Source: Bradyrhizobium sp. CB2312 (lineage in GTDB: Bacteria > Pseudomonadota > Alphaproteobacteria > Rhizobiales > Xanthobacteraceae). From it: a DNA stretch of 64,000 nucleotides. Shown one piece after another: positions 63,411-64,000 of this stretch. Positions within the stretch are counted from its first letter, which is position 1; each line of letters starts with the position of its first letter. The stretch covers positions 3,059,501-3,123,500 of the forward strand of contig NZ_CP121668.1 of assembly GCF_029714425.1 (NCBI RefSeq). Direction: 5' to 3'. A program made the translations under genes and the position numbers. Under the pieces are notes generated by a model, which saw only the letters and a program-made list of their open reading frames with translations, ran no database searches and was not told the DNA's origin.

Positions 63411-63489
63411 AGCGTCTCAAACGCGACTTCGATTGGCCTCTTGGAGGCCGCGCGGCCCTAGCGGGCGGCTTCGTTCTTTCGAATGTCTC

Positions 63490-63592
63490 CTGATGGCCCG
63501 AGGCTGACCAAGCCCAGGGCGTAGCGACGTCTGCTTGCCGAAGGAAAGCTGACCACTGTCGGACCGGCTTCGAAGGCAGCCTTTGACCCAAC
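63490..63592 (+). repeat. Dispersed intergenic repeat, family E copy 3
   Basis: Uninterrupted: TGATGGCCCGAGGCTGACC ... GTCTGCTTGCCGAAGGAAAG ... GAAGGCAGCCTTTGACCC. It shows the site (GACCC) where the other two copies carry an IS. Confidence 0.65.
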
Positions 63593-63633
63593 TCAGACAT
63601 CGCAAATGCAGCAATCGCGAGCAGTTCATAACC

Positions 63634-63661
63634 AAAAAAGCCCCGGCGCGCCGGGGCTTTG
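63634..63661 (-). terminator. Terminator of the outer-membrane protein gene
   Basis: AAGCCCCGG CGCG CCGGGGCTT with a T run on the minus strand (TTTTTTGG); 9-bp GC-rich stem. It ends the minus-strand gene that begins outside the window. Confidence 0.85.
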
Positions 63662-63681
63662 GTTGGCGCAGACTGAAGCGA

Positions 63682-64000
63682 TTAGTATCTGGTCGGAGAG
63701 CCGTAACCGCCGAAGCGATAGTTCAACCGGACGGTGACCATGTCGACGTCCTGGCTGAACCTTTCGCCAACGAGAGTGACACCACCGGGCGTGACCAAGC
63801 CTGCACCCACGAATGTGCGGGTGTCATTCCCCATCCAGAGGTGGTCGTATTCAACACCAACCGTCCAGTTGGGCGTGAAGCCATATTCCCAGCCGACGCC
63901 CAAGGCGCCGCCCCAGCGCGTATGACTTGCCGAGTCCAGGCCCACTCCGGTGAAGTTGTTGAAGACATCAAGACGATTGTGGGTCACGGCCGCACCACCC
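63682..64000 (-). CDS. Outer-membrane beta-barrel protein (Omp25/31-like), 5' end outside window
   Basis: C-terminal ~105 residues: WGGALGVGWEYGFTPNWTVG, VEYDHLWMGN, and VDMVTVRLNYRFGG before GSPTRY at the end. This is the last strands of an opacity-type porin, as in Omp25/Omp31 proteins of rhizobia; RLNYRF is its usual final strand. The frame is open to base 64000, so the N-terminus with the signal peptide lies beyond. A short tail after RFGG is normal for the family. Confidence 0.87.
   Translation of the reverse strand, partial: GGAAVTHNRLDVFNNFTGVGLDSASHTRWGGALGVGWEYGFTPNWTVGVEYDHLWMGNDTRTFVGAGLVTPGGVTLVGERFSQDVDMVTVRLNYRFGGYGSPTRY

Overview
The window looks like a chromosomal segment of a Bradyrhizobium-type alphaproteobacterium. 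It is GC-rich with strong GC3 bias. It carries a subclass B3 metallo-beta-lactamase very like the Bradyrhizobium BJP type, several Bradyrhizobium-style intergenic palindromic repeats, and many small lineage-specific proteins (DUF3606, DUF6894, CsbD, Gly-rich exported proteins).

Layout. 1-3055: 3' part of a branched-chain amino-acid ABC transporter operon (livH'-livM-livG-livF). 3062-9937: GGDEF/EAL c-di-GMP protein, B3 metallo-beta-lactamase, secreted esterase, a TonB-plug-like orphan fragment and an acidic repeat protein. 9965-14977: tungstate uptake (tupA and tupB, convergent and overlapping), an aquaporin remnant, pstS, 3-hydroxybutyryl-CoA dehydrogenase and a group III truncated globin, with an FNR/FixK-type box between pstS and hbdA.

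15124-36014 is the most interesting part: a lanthanide-linked C1/alcohol oxidation region. It holds three PQQ alcohol dehydrogenases, all with the Asp-x-Asp lanthanide signature. The first is paired with a Rieske protein. The second is XoxF in an operon xoxF-xoxG-frmA-gfa (methanol to formaldehyde, then glutathione-linked oxidation to formate), with a divergent AraC regulator. The third is in an operon with a cytochrome c and a XoxJ-like periplasmic protein. Beside them lie an isoquinoline-oxidoreductase-like aldehyde oxidase pair (iorAB), a lanmodulin homologue with four EF-hands at the spacing of the known protein, a lone pqqA, and uncharacterised exported and outer-membrane proteins. Together they suggest periplasmic oxidation of methanol and other alcohols with PQQ and a light lanthanide, electron transfer to small cytochromes (or a Rieske protein), and a dedicated periplasmic lanthanide-binding protein.

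36.3-64.0 kb is an accessory, decaying region. It has two identical IS1182-like elements in direct orientation around a cyclase/hydrolase gene with one in-frame TGA, a third related IS, and an IS21-type element cleanly inserted in a ligD gene that has two further frameshifts. There are also frameshifted remnants of PCMT and RelA/SpoT-domain genes, fragments of other genes, two dispersed intergenic repeat families (about 100 bp each), two sensor histidine kinases, a Tat-exported sulfatase next to a beta-propeller protein, a cold-shock protein, a stand-alone ATP-dependent ligase domain and several very small genes. No rRNA, tRNA or CRISPR array was seen.
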